The notes beneath the pieces are model-generated. The model searched no databases and was not told the origin of the DNA. It was given only the letters and a program-made list of their open reading frames with translations. From CAVVFX01 sp963747535 (GTDB lineage Bacteria; Acidobacteriota; Terriglobia; Bryobacterales; Bryobacteraceae), in contig CAVVFX010000022.1 of NCBI GenBank assembly GCA_963747535.1, positions 248,001 through 312,000 of the forward strand: DNA of 64,000 bases, given 5' to 3'. A program made the translations under genes and the position numbers. Each line of letters opens with the position of its first letter. Position 1 is the first letter of the stretch. This document shows, in pieces, positions 35,717 to 44,129 of this stretch.

Positions 35717-36679
35717 ATGGGCAATCGAGGAAATCAACACCGTGCGCGGAGAGCCGTCGCAATCGCCATTACCGGGTTCTGCCTGAGCCTGAGCATCGGC
35801 TGCGGAGACAGATCCCAGGGATACTCGGTGGAGGCTGCGTCCAATCGAATGGAGGCGCAAAAGGCGGAGCCCAAAAGCGGCCAGACGCAATCCGTGGAGC
35901 CTGAAGTTCAAACCGAAATCGGTAAGATGGATACCGAGAGGCGGGCGAAGTTGCTCGCCGACGCCCAGTCGGCGCTCGACGAGACGCGCAACGCAATCGC
36001 CGCGCTGGACGAGGGCGACAAGCAGGCGGCCCTTGCAGCCCTGGAGCGCGCCACCGGGAAACTGGATCTGGTTGTTGCCCGGGACCGATCGCTGGCTCTT
36101 GCGCCGGTGGCCCTGGTCACCACCATTCACGATCTCTACGCGACCGCGGACAGCGTGAAAGCCGCCGTCAAACTGGCCAGGGACGATCTGGCAAGCAGCC
36201 AGGTGCAGCAGGCGCGTACGCTTCTTCAGAGACTCGTCAGCGAGGCAGAACTCCAGGTGACCGACCTGCCGCTGGTAACCTATCCTGCCGCGATCAAAGC
36301 CGTCGTTCCCTTGATTGACGCAGGCAAGCTGGACGAGGCCAAGACGGCGCTTTATGCAGCGCTGAACACCCTGGTCGTGGAGGACTACATCGTCCCGCTG
36401 CCGAAGATCCGTGCCCAGTGGCTACTCCGCGACGCGGAGAAACAGGCGGCCAAAAGCAATCGCAACGCGGACGAAAACGCCAAGCTGAGCGACATGCTCA
36501 CTGCGGCAAAAGGCCAACTGGAGCTCGCGGAGGCGCTGGGCTATGGAACCGCGGACAGCTACCGGCCGCTCTACGCGCAGATTGCGGAGATTCAGAAGCA
36601 GACTGAAGCTGGACAGTCGGGCAAGGGCCTTTTCGCCAGGCTTCAGGATTCGCTCAAGCGTTTTAAATTTGTCGGATAG
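35717..36679 (+). CDS. YfdX-family lipoprotein
   Basis: 320 residues of the YfdX family, periplasmic stress-associated proteins of unknown mechanism. The leader AIAITGFCLSLSIGC ends in a plausible lipobox, so it is probably lipid-anchored. The helical body contains LLADAQSALDETRNAIAALDEGDKQAALAALERATGKLDLV and the conserved YIVPLPKIRAQWLLRDAE. A GAAAGGA ribosome-binding site precedes the ATG. The last 70 codons are duplicated as a degenerate copy at 38356-38594. The palindrome at 35536 is the likely control site. Confidence 0.85.
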   Translation: MGNRGNQHRARRAVAIAITGFCLSLSIGCGDRSQGYSVEAASNRMEAQKAEPKSGQTQSVEPEVQTEIGKMDTERRAKLLADAQSALDETRNAIAALDEGDKQAALAALERATGKLDLVVARDRSLALAPVALVTTIHDLYATADSVKAAVKLARDDLASSQVQQARTLLQRLVSEAELQVTDLPLVTYPAAIKAVVPLIDAGKLDEAKTALYAALNTLVVEDYIVPLPKIRAQWLLRDAEKQAAKSNRNADENAKLSDMLTAAKGQLELAEALGYGTADSYRPLYAQIAEIQKQTEAGQSGKGLFARLQDSLKRFKFVG

Positions 36680-36720
36680 TCATTTCATTCTCTCGGCGCC
36701 CGGCAGCCGTTCAACCAAAA
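36452..36720 (+). repeat. Repeat copy A (3' end of YfdX gene plus flank)
   Basis: Covers the last 76 codons of the YfdX gene and 41 bases beyond its stop. It matches 38356-38594 closely, with small deletions in the second copy. Both copies end with the same CGGCAGCCGTTCAACCAAAA tail. Confidence 0.85.
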
Positions 36721-36779
36721 CCGAATCCAATCGTGATCTCGGCGCCGGCGACGATAACAGTGTCGAAAGCTCTTCTCGA

Positions 36780-37062
36780 GGACAACTCGGAATTGAAGTC
36801 GAAACCGTGACGCCTGATATTGCCGAACAAATCGGGCTCCCGCGAACCACCCAGGGACTTCGTAGTGGCGAACGTCGACCCCGCGGGCAAAGCGGCCGAA
36901 GCCGGGATTCAGCGCGGGGACGTAATCGAACAGATTAACCGGCAACCCGTACGTTCAGTGAACGACGTGCGGTCGGCGCTCGCCAAATCAGGCGACCGGC
37001 CCGCACTCTTGCTCGTGAATCGCAAGGGACAAACTGTCTTGTTGCCGGTCAACGTCCGTTGA
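36780..37062 (+). pseudogene. HtrA/DegP-type PDZ-domain fragment
   Basis: LGIEVETVTPDIAEQIGLPR starts a second PDZ domain of a DegP-like protease. After a frameshift near 36860 it resumes as VVANVDPAGKAAEAGIQRGD and VIEQINRQPVRSVNDVRSAL, then PALLLVNRKGQTVLLPVNV and the stop. The trypsin-like protease domain and first PDZ are absent, so this is only the tail of an htrA gene. Confidence 0.75.
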
Positions 37063-37067
37063 GGATA

Positions 37068-37450
37068 TCAGAACACCAGCTTCAGGCCCATCTGCACCTG
37101 CCGCATACTTCCGGCGGTGATCTTGCCGAAATTCGACGTACTGCCCGCATTGGTGCCGGGATTTGAGAGATTCACCAGGTTGAAAGCATTGTCGCCTCCG
37201 CCCGGAACTGCAGGCTCTTGCTCTCGGTGATGCGGAACGCGCGGAAGATGCCCATGTCGACGTTCTTCATTCCTGGCCCGTCAATGATGTTACGATCGGC
37301 AGTGCCGTCGAAAGAGTGGATCGCCTGCGTCCTGAATGCCGCAGGATTGAACCACGCGCCGATGACCTGGTTGCGCGGGCGGTTGGGATCCCCTCGAAGC
37401 GCCGGGAGATCCGGTCGAGGTGTGCGACCCGACTTTCGATTAGACTGCGG
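37068..37450 (-). pseudogene. TonB-dependent receptor (Oar-like) C-terminal fragment
   Basis: GDPNRPRNQVIGAWFNPAAF, then NIIDGPGMKNVDMGIFRAF and SKSLQFRAEAT match the last strands of acidobacterial Oar-like TonB receptors. A one-base loss moves the end, NAFNLVNLSNPGTNAGSTSN, FGKITAGSMRQVQMGLKLVF, to another frame; the stop is at 37070-37068. Only about 125 residues of a roughly 1000-residue barrel remain. Confidence 0.75.
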
Positions 37451-37489
37451 AGGCGGTGGGCTCAAAGCTCTTGAACTCGACTTGGTGTT

Positions 37490-37948
37490 TCATGATTCTC
37501 GGCATTCAGGCTGCCACAGTCTGGCACGTTCCTCGCGTTGAGCCGGCGGATGGGAAGTCAGCCGAATCCCGGCGTAACGCAACAGGATTCCAAGCGTGAC
37601 CAGAAACGCGCATAAGACGAGCAGCAGCAGCCAGTTGATATTCAGGGGGCCGATTAAGATCACTTCGCGCAGGGTGCTGACAATCCCCACCTCCACCATG
37701 GTGGCCACTGAAACACGATGTTCCTCGAGATAGATCACCAGCAGCCGAAACACCTCCAAGAGTACGAGGATGAACAGAATATCCCCGACTACGAGCGAAA
37801 AGTCCACGCCTCGCATGATCGCCAGACCCAGCTGTAAGAGTTTGAGGCCCATCGCGGTGAAGAGTATCAGGCAGAGTCCGACTACGATCACATCCTGCGT
37901 CAATTCGAGATATTTGCGTAGAGTCGCGTGAGGCACACCGTTCGACAT
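37490..37948 (-). CDS. PsiE-like phosphate-starvation-inducible membrane protein
   Basis: 152 residues with four membrane segments: VIVVGLCLILFTAMGLKLLQL, LVVGDILFILVLLEVFRLLVIYL, VEVGIVSTLREVILIG and LLLLVLCAFLVTLGILL. The motif FRLLVIYLEEHRVSV next to VGIVSTLREVIL is the PsiE/PsiE-like core. The function of the family is not established. An AGGAG sits seven bases before the ATG. A copy of the operator-like palindrome lies 170 bases upstream, about the same distance as at the YfdX gene. Confidence 0.8.
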   Translation of the reverse strand: MSNGVPHATLRKYLELTQDVIVVGLCLILFTAMGLKLLQLGLAIMRGVDFSLVVGDILFILVLLEVFRLLVIYLEEHRVSVATMVEVGIVSTLREVILIGPLNINWLLLLVLCAFLVTLGILLRYAGIRLTSHPPAQREERARLWQPECRES

Positions 37949-38117
37949 CTCAACGCTCCTGAGGCGGGTGATTACTGGTGTTCGGCGAGGGCCTCAGAAC
38001 GGTCGCCCGGAGCGTGTATCTCACGCGCATGATTCTGTCATTGCACTCGGTGGACCGTGAGAACAGCCTTCATCTCCCTCGTTGTTGCACGTGAATATCA
38101 ACGGAATTCGGAATAAC

Positions 38118-38135
38118 TTGTCTACGTATAGACAG
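38118..38135. promoter_or_regulatory. Operator-like palindrome, site 2
   Basis: TTGTCTA-CGTA-TAGACAG: six-base perfect arms (TGTCTA/TAGACA) with the same four-base spacing as the other two copies. It is upstream of the PsiE-like gene on the minus strand. Confidence 0.55.
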
Positions 38136-38355
38136 CATGATCGAACGCTCGAACGATGCGTTTTGGACCGTCGTTACCAAACCGGCACCCCCGTAACGTC
38201 CAACAACCCGATCTTATAGAAAAGATTATGCAGAGTCTTCTGGAAACCAGGCCTCGCGATAATGAGTCTTGAAGGCACAGGAAGTCCTGGACCCATTTCG
38301 CTCATGCTGATCTGCGTAGCCGGGCGGATGAACTAACGGCAACAGCACGCGAGTG

Positions 38356-38594
38356 AAAAGCAATCTCAACGCCGACGAAAAGGTAAGCTGCGCGGGATGC
38401 TCACTGCGGCGAAAGGCCAACTGGAGCTCGCGGAGGCGCTGGGCTATGGAACCGCGGACAGAACAGCTACAGGCCGCTCTACGCGCAGGGAATCAGACTG
38501 AAGCTGGACGGTCGGGCAAGGGTCTTTTAGCTAAGCTTCAGGATTCGCTCAAGCGTTTTCATTCTCTCGGCGTCCGGCAGCCGTTCAACCAAAA
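38356..38594 (+). repeat. Repeat copy B: degenerate YfdX tail
   Basis: Decayed copy of 36452-36720 in the same orientation. AAAAGCAATCTCAACGCCGA corresponds to AAAAGCAATCGCAACGCGGA in copy A, and the segment coding for GQLELAEALGYGTAD is nearly identical in DNA. Several small indels break the frame, and the region around the original stop codon is deleted. Not translated as a YfdX protein. Confidence 0.8.
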
Positions 38595-38621
38595 TGAACG
38601 GCTGCCCACTGTGCCTGATAC

Positions 38622-39893
38622 TCAAGCGCCGGCGAGATAACGATTCACGAACGCCACCGCCATCGCCCCTTCGCCCACCGCCGAGGCCATCCGTTTCACG
38701 GAACCGTGCCGCACGTCGCCTGCCGCGAACACTCCCGGCACACTGGTTTCCAGGTAGTACGGGTTCCTGTCGAGGGGCCAGCTTTTGGGGGATAAATTGT
38801 CGAGTAGCAGGTCCGGGCCGGTCACCAGGTAGCCCCCTTCATCGCGGGTGATACCGACCTCCCTCGCCCATGCAGTGTTCGGCCCGCCGCCGATGCAGAT
38901 GAACAGCCAGCGCGTGTCGTGTTTCGTGCGGTCGCCGATGCATTCGTTGGTGATGGTGATTGAACGCAGAATCTCGTCGCCTTCTATCGCGGTCACTTCG
39001 CAATGGGTGAGCACGCGAATGTTTCCGGCGGCGGCGATGCGATCCAGGAGATACTTCGACAACGTGCTCTTCAGCGATCCCCCGCGGACCACCAAGTAGA
39101 CAGTCCGGGCAACGTGCGAGAAATGCATGGCGGACTGTCCGGCGGAGTTGCCGCCGCCCACCACGAACACATCCTCCGTGCCCTGGCACAGCGACGCTTC
39201 ACTGGCGCCGGCGCCGTAGTAGACCCCCGCTCCCAAAAATCGGTCCTCATCGGGCAGGTTGAGCCGGCGGTACTCGACGCCGGTGGCGCAGATCGTGGAA
39301 CGTGCGCTGATCCTGGTGCCGTCTGCAAGGTATCCGACTCCCCTGCCGGGCAGAAACTCGCCACGTACTCCCTCACGTCCGATCAGGATCTCGGCGCCGA
39401 ACCGGCACGCCTGCTCCCGGGCGCGATCCGCGAGTTCGGCGCCGCTGATGCCGGCGGGAAAGCCCAGATAATTCTCGATCCGGGAACTGCTTCCAGCCTG
39501 CCCGCCCACCGCGGAACGTTCCACCAGCGCGGTGGTCAGTCCTTCAGACGCCCCGTAAACCGCGGCGCTGAGCCCTGCAGGGCCCGCACCGTAAATAGCC
39601 AGATCGTACTCCGTGCGGGACGGATCCCGGTACCAGCCGAGCTTTTCCGTAATCTGGCGAATGGTCGGACACTCCAGCCGGTTACCGTCCGCAAATTCGC
39701 ACACCGGCAGACGACTGTCATGCAGATTGGAGACTCCGACGCGGTGGTGGGCTTCTTCGTCGCTCCTCAGTTCAATCCACTCGAAATCGATATCGCAGCG
39801 ATGCAGGAAATCCCGGATCATGTAGCCTAATGCGGATCCGCTTCTTCCATAGATCCGGATCTTGTAATGGGCGTCGCTAGCCATGGTTGTCAT
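38622..39893 (-). CDS. Thioredoxin-reductase-like flavoprotein lacking redox cysteines
   Basis: 423 residues. Residues 10-90 look like a glutaredoxin-type domain (KIRIYGRSGSALGYMIRDFL), but the CxxC is replaced by GRSGSA. The FAD domain has GAGPAGLSAA at 102-111 and VGGQAGSSSRIENYLGFP; the NADPH domain has FVVGGGNSAGQSA at 243-255; VFAAGDV is near the C-terminus. In true thioredoxin reductases CxxC would fall near 227-230, but here the sequence is YYGAGASEA. It is thus an NAD(P)H flavoprotein of another activity, as in other cysteine-less members. It is divergent from the BON gene, with the palindrome at 39995 between them. Confidence 0.85.
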   Translation of the reverse strand: MTTMASDAHYKIRIYGRSGSALGYMIRDFLHRCDIDFEWIELRSDEEAHHRVGVSNLHDSRLPVCEFADGNRLECPTIRQITEKLGWYRDPSRTEYDLAIYGAGPAGLSAAVYGASEGLTTALVERSAVGGQAGSSSRIENYLGFPAGISGAELADRAREQACRFGAEILIGREGVRGEFLPGRGVGYLADGTRISARSTICATGVEYRRLNLPDEDRFLGAGVYYGAGASEASLCQGTEDVFVVGGGNSAGQSAMHFSHVARTVYLVVRGGSLKSTLSKYLLDRIAAAGNIRVLTHCEVTAIEGDEILRSITITNECIGDRTKHDTRWLFICIGGGPNTAWAREVGITRDEGGYLVTGPDLLLDNLSPKSWPLDRNPYYLETSVPGVFAAGDVRHGSVKRMASAVGEGAMAVAFVNRYLAGA

Positions 39894-39994
39894 GTCGTAC
39901 GCTCCAATGGCAACTGCAATGCCAAGCTTTTGGCTCCGCCGGCTGGGATCTTTGCGCGCAGCCTCTTCCTCCCCCGCCGCTCTATCGACGTACC

Positions 39995-40012
39995 TTGTCT
40001 AACTCTAGACAA
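39995..40012. promoter_or_regulatory. Operator-like palindrome, site 3
   Basis: TTGTCTA-ACTC-TAGACAA has perfect 7-base arms. It sits in the divergent gap, 102 bases from the flavoprotein start and 125 bases from the BON-protein start, so it could control both. Confidence 0.6.
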
Positions 40013-40136
40013 CTCGCTTCGAGGCCGCGCAGCCAACCTGAGCCGCCTGAGCAGTTCGATGCATGGCCCCGTGGTTGCATTGATTCCGCGTGTACCGGCG
40101 TGCCGGAAAACCAATGACATTTACAGGAGGCCAGTA

Positions 40137-40808
40137 ATGGCAACAATGACTGCAACACCAACCCGGACAGACGCATCGATCCGCGAAAGCGTCGTGTCCG
40201 AATTGAAATGGGATCCCAAGATCACTTCACCGGACATCGCCGTGGCGGTAAAAGACGGCGTCGTCACACTGTCCGGGTATGTCACCTCCTATTGGGAGAA
40301 AGACGCCGCTGAGAAGGCTGCGAAACGGGTCTTTGGCGTGAAGGGGGTGGCCAACGACATCGAAGTGAAACTGGCGTCAACGCGGACGGATCCAGAGATC
40401 GCACGGGATGCGGTCCAGGAGATTCAAAGCCACATCAGCCTGCCCAGTGACAAGATCAAGGTGACGGTCAAAGGCGGTTGGGTAACGCTGGAAGGAACGG
40501 TCGAGTGGCAGTATCAAAAAGCCCTCGCCGAGTCCGCGGTCAAGAAGTTGAAGGGAGTGATCGGGGTCATCAACAACATCGATCTCAAACCGCGGGTTTC
40601 GCCCACCGAAATTAAGCGGAAGATCGAGGAAGCACTCAAGCGGAGTGCCGAGCTGGATGCCCGCCGCATTACCGTGAGCGTCGATGACGGCGTCGTCAAG
40701 TTGTACGGCAGCGTTCGTTCATACGCCGAGAAGGACGAAGCGGAGCGGGCAGCCTGGTCGGCACCGGGCGCTAACAAAGTGGAGAACTACATCACCATCG
40801 CTCCCTAG
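40137..40808 (+). CDS. Three-BON-domain protein
   Basis: 223 residues with three BON domains: DIAVAVKDGVVTLSGYVTSY (about 32-51), KIKVTVKGGWVTLEGTVEWQ (about 109-128) and RITVSVDDGVVKLYGSVRSY (about 182-201). BON domains are thought to bind phospholipid or protect membranes under osmotic stress. There is no signal peptide, unlike OsmY. The open frame extends to 39867, but the ATG at 40137 has an ACAGGAGG ribosome-binding site six bases upstream. A paralogue is encoded at 47912. Confidence 0.9.
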   Translation: MATMTATPTRTDASIRESVVSELKWDPKITSPDIAVAVKDGVVTLSGYVTSYWEKDAAEKAAKRVFGVKGVANDIEVKLASTRTDPEIARDAVQEIQSHISLPSDKIKVTVKGGWVTLEGTVEWQYQKALAESAVKKLKGVIGVINNIDLKPRVSPTEIKRKIEEALKRSAELDARRITVSVDDGVVKLYGSVRSYAEKDEAERAAWSAPGANKVENYITIAP

Positions 40809-40833
40809 CGGCGACTATTTCAGGAACAAAATC

Positions 40834-41115
40834 ATGCTTCGCAAATTACTAATTATTCTGTTGCTGGGCGCTGCTTCAATGAGCGCGCGGTTTTTTGTTC
40901 GGATCGGTCCCCCGCCGGTGGTGGTCGAGTCGCCAGTTCCGGCGCCGGGACCCGGTTACGTGTGGATTCCGGGATATTACCGGTGGGACGGCGGCGCGTA
41001 TGTATGGGTTCCGGGCGGCTGGGTGGCAGCACCGTGGCCCGGAGCGAGATGGATCCCGCCGCGCTGGGTCCATCAGCACGGCGGCTGGGCATTCGTGGGT
41101 GGCTATTGGCGGTAA
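40834..41115 (+). CDS. Secreted YXWGXW-repeat-type peptide
   Basis: 93 residues. A signal peptide (RKLLIILLLGAASMSA) is followed by Pro/Gly/Trp-rich repeats: PGYVWIPGYYRWDGGAYVWV, PGGWVAAPWPGARWIPPRWV, and QHGGWAFVGGYWR. This is the YXWGXW type, common and uncharacterised in acidobacteria and proteobacteria. It lies 25 bases after the BON gene on the same strand and is likely co-transcribed. Confidence 0.8.
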   Translation: MLRKLLIILLLGAASMSARFFVRIGPPPVVVESPVPAPGPGYVWIPGYYRWDGGAYVWVPGGWVAAPWPGARWIPPRWVHQHGGWAFVGGYWR

Positions 41116-41167
41116 GCACCGAGGCGAGGGAGCACTTCCGCCCTGACGCACGCTTCCTCGTCGCGTG

Positions 41168-41584
41168 CTACCTGTTGCCACTTGCCGGCAGGACCGCTTG
41201 AGGGCCGCCACACAAGGCGTGATCGATCGCATCCAAAAGGTCTTCGTCGCCGAATGGTTTGACGAGGAATGCGACCGCCCCCTGGCGGAACGCCCGTTCG
41301 CGCAATTCGGCATCCGACGATGCAGTCACATAGATGACCGGAATCTCGCATCTCATCTCGCCGAGCGTGCGCTGAAGATCGAGGCCGTCCATCCCCGGCA
41401 TGCGGATATCGAGCAGCGCGCAATCGGTCTTGGTCAGTCCTTCGGATTCCATAAAAGCTTCGGCGGAATCGAAGCCTACGCATCGATACCCTACTGAGCG
41501 CACGAGGCTGCTGATCGCAGTGCGGACAGCCTCATCATCATCTACCGCTGCGATCAGCGCGTTGCCGCCGTGTAAGTCTTTCAT
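41168..41584 (-). CDS. Single-domain response regulator (receiver only)
   Basis: 138 residues, a CheY/FixJ-type receiver without an output domain. The acidic pocket is in AAVDDDEAV, the phospho-acceptor aspartate in CALLDIRMPGMDGLDLQ, the Thr/Ser switch in IYVTASSD and the lysine in AFLVKPFGDEDLL. It is the third receiver of the two-component island and could act as a phosphate sink or an intermediate for either kinase. An ATACC-TT-GGTAT palindrome lies about 45 bases upstream. Confidence 0.88.
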   Translation of the reverse strand: MKDLHGGNALIAAVDDDEAVRTAISSLVRSVGYRCVGFDSAEAFMESEGLTKTDCALLDIRMPGMDGLDLQRTLGEMRCEIPVIYVTASSDAELRERAFRQGAVAFLVKPFGDEDLLDAIDHALCGGPQAVLPASGNR

Positions 41585-41651
41585 CCTACGAAAACAGTAT
41601 CATCCCCATTACAGGATCGACAATCATACCTTGGTATAATTCGCAGCCCTG

Positions 41652-42296
41652 TTAGAGGTTTTGACCGGCACTCCTCGTTTTCATTACGCGTGTAAGACCC
41701 TCGGACATGCGAACCAGGTCCGCCAGCGATGCCGCGCACATCTTTTGCATGACCCGGCCTCGCTGCAGTTTCACCGTAATCTCGCTTGTGCCTAACTCTC
41801 CCGCCACCTGTTTGTTCAGCATCCCGGCGACAACCAATCGCATGACATCACGTTCGCGCGGCGTGAGAGAGTCATAGCGCGCTCGCAGATCCGCCAACGC
41901 GGCCCGGTCCCGATAGGCTACGCGGTCTCCGTCGATAGCACTTTGAACGGCGTCCAGCAGATCCTGGTCGCGGAAGGGCTTGGTGAGAAACTCGACGGCG
42001 CCCGCCTTCATTGCCTTGACAGTCATGGGGACGTCGGCGTGTCCGGTAATGAAGACGATCGGAATCTGAATTTCGCGAAGAGCCAGCTCATGTTGCAGAT
42101 CGAGGCCGCTAAGGCCGGGCAGCCGGATGTCAGCTACCAGACAGGCGGGGGAGTCCTTGAGCGCGGCGTCAAGGAATTCGCGCGCCGATTTAAACGACCG
42201 CGCGGGTAGGCCGATTGAGCGGAACAGGCTGCACAAAGCCTGCAGCAGACCCTGATCGTCATCTACCACGTAAACGACTGGTATATCGTCCGTCAT
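41652..42296 (-). CDS. FixJ/LuxR-type response regulator
   Basis: 214 residues. The receiver domain contains VVDDDQGL, the phosphorylated aspartate in CLVADIRLPGLSGLDLQ, FITGHADVPMTVKAMKAGAVEFLTKPF, a FixJ hallmark. The LuxR helix-turn-helix starts SLTPRERDVMRLVVAGMLNKQVAGELG. The open frame reaches 42491 inside the kinase, but the ATG at 42296 follows the kinase stop by four bases. It is thus the direct partner of the ethylene-receptor-like kinase and would carry its signal to transcription. Confidence 0.9.
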   Translation of the reverse strand: MTDDIPVVYVVDDDQGLLQALCSLFRSIGLPARSFKSAREFLDAALKDSPACLVADIRLPGLSGLDLQHELALREIQIPIVFITGHADVPMTVKAMKAGAVEFLTKPFRDQDLLDAVQSAIDGDRVAYRDRAALADLRARYDSLTPRERDVMRLVVAGMLNKQVAGELGTSEITVKLQRGRVMQKMCAASLADLVRMSEGLTRVMKTRSAGQNL

Positions 42297-42300
42297 TGTT

Positions 42301-43965
42301 CTAAACCTCCTGTAGCGCCGGAATGGAGAATTGGAAGGTGGCGCCCCCACCCTGATTTGACGACGCCCAGAGCCGGCCGCCGTGGGCTTCGATGATTGAG
42401 CGGCTGATCGCCAGCCCCATTCCCATTCCTTCGGGTTTGCTGGTGAAGAAGGGTTCGAATATATGGTCCGCCTTGTCGGGGTCGATACCAATACCGGAAT
42501 CGCAGACGGATACGAGAACGCCCTCCGGTTCCCGAGTTTGCGACTGAATCACAAGCTCCCTGGGGCCATCGGTCCTGGCCCTGGTGGCTTCGATACCGTT
42601 GACCACCAGGTTAAGGACGACCTGCTGCAGTTGGATGGCGTCACCTTTTACGGAAGTAACTCCGACCGCCAGTTCGGTCCGCAGTGAAACGTCATTTCTG
42701 AGAATCTGGTGCCGCGTCAAAGTCAGCACCTCACTGATAACTTCATTCACGTCGAGCGGAACGATCTGCGGGGGGCTCTTCTTCAAGAGAGCGCGGATTC
42801 TCTTGATGACTTCGCTGGCGCGATTGGCTTCCTTGACAATCCGGGTGACGGCGTCGCGCGCTTCACCCAGATCGGGTTCGGCGCGGCCCAACCAGCGTAA
42901 ACAAGCGTTTCCATTGGTTACGACGGCGGCGAGCGGCTGATTGATTTCGTGCGCAATCGAAGCCGCGAATTCGCCCACCGTAGTTGCGCGAGACATGTGT
43001 GCCAGTTGCGACTGCGCGGCCTGCAAGGACTCCTCAGCCCGCTTGCGCTCTGTAATATCCATTACTGTCCCGACGAACTCCGGATCGGTAGTTTCCTCGG
43101 CCGGGAGATGACCGACACAGTGAACATACTTGACGGAGGCGTCAGGGAGCGAGAGCCGGACCTCGAATTCATAGTTCGTTCGTTCCCGCGCGGCAGAGTC
43201 GAGGACGGAGTGCACGAAGGTCCTGTCATCCGCGTGAATCCGTTCCATCGCATCGTGAAAGGACGGCGCCGGCTGTTGCGGATCGAAGTCGAGAATTCGA
43301 AAGGTCTCCTGCGAAAACAGGAGTTCGCCTGAGCAAACCTTCCAGGCCCAGCTGCCGGTGTGACTCAGGCGCTGGCCCTCAGCCAGGAACGCCTCACTCC
43401 GGCGCAAGCGTTCTTCCGCGCGCCGTCGCTCGCCAATCTCGGCTTGTAACTGCTCATTGGTTCTGGCCAGGTCGGCGGTGCGCTGCCGTACTATGTTCTC
43501 GACCTCGTCGTAAGCCCTATGAAGCGCCTGTTCGACGCGGCGGCGCTCCAGGATTTCTTTTTCCAGTTCCTGGTTCGCGGCGCGCAACTGGGCGGGGCTG
43601 GTTAGAGACAGGGCCTTCGGCATGAGGGGCACCAGCAGGACCGCTGTGGCAATGGAGAATGCGGCGGTGATTGCCTTTATGACACCCGAAAGACGGTAGG
43701 TACCATGCCACAGAGTCCAAACCTCCATCAGGTGCGTGGTTCCACAGCCCAGGATAAAGAGGGCGAACATCACAAACATCCAGTGAAATGGGAGGTCCCT
43801 CCGCTTGCGTACAAAATAGAACAACTCCACTGGAATTGCATAGTAAGACAAAGCGATGGCGCTATCCGAGATGACGTGTAACCAGACAATTTCCGGCTTC
43901 CAGAGATAGCAGTAACCATGTCCCATGAAATCGGAGGAGAACAAATTCTTAAAGAATTCATACAT
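42301..43965 (-). CDS. Histidine kinase with ETR1-like (ethylene-binding) membrane domain
   Basis: 554 residues. Residues 26-116 contain three membrane helices aligned with the plant ETR1 ethylene-binding domain at a constant offset of nine: D34, Y41 and P45 in ISDSAIALSYYAIPVELFYF, I71, C74 and H78 in FILGCGTTHLMEVWTL. C and H are the copper ligands in ETR1. A coiled coil (125-195) leads to a PAS domain (about 197-305), then the dimerisation helix with His339 (AASIAHEINQPLAAVV) and an HATPase domain with VVLNLVVNGIEA, DSGIGI and GMGMGLAIS. Its partner is the FixJ-type regulator four bases downstream. Ethylene sensing is an inference; the copper-site residues are seen. Confidence 0.9.
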   Translation of the reverse strand: MYEFFKNLFSSDFMGHGYCYLWKPEIVWLHVISDSAIALSYYAIPVELFYFVRKRRDLPFHWMFVMFALFILGCGTTHLMEVWTLWHGTYRLSGVIKAITAAFSIATAVLLVPLMPKALSLTSPAQLRAANQELEKEILERRRVEQALHRAYDEVENIVRQRTADLARTNEQLQAEIGERRRAEERLRRSEAFLAEGQRLSHTGSWAWKVCSGELLFSQETFRILDFDPQQPAPSFHDAMERIHADDRTFVHSVLDSAARERTNYEFEVRLSLPDASVKYVHCVGHLPAEETTDPEFVGTVMDITERKRAEESLQAAQSQLAHMSRATTVGEFAASIAHEINQPLAAVVTNGNACLRWLGRAEPDLGEARDAVTRIVKEANRASEVIKRIRALLKKSPPQIVPLDVNEVISEVLTLTRHQILRNDVSLRTELAVGVTSVKGDAIQLQQVVLNLVVNGIEATRARTDGPRELVIQSQTREPEGVLVSVCDSGIGIDPDKADHIFEPFFTSKPEGMGMGLAISRSIIEAHGGRLWASSNQGGGATFQFSIPALQEV

Positions 43966-44129
43966 CGTATGTTCCTTTTTCCCGCCCGGGGTTAGCGATC
44001 GCGACTTATCGTGACTACGGGGAAGTATACAGTGGGTGGCGTACCGCTCTTCTTTGTCTGTACATTAGTATCGCTGTGAGAGAAAAGCAATCTACTGGAC
44101 TTTAGGCCAGTACGATCATAAGTTGTGCC

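Noticed and set aside
36452..38594. CRISPR or tandem-repeat array
   Set aside because: Only two long degenerate copies 1.9 kb apart and no spacer-repeat periodicity; they are gene fragments.
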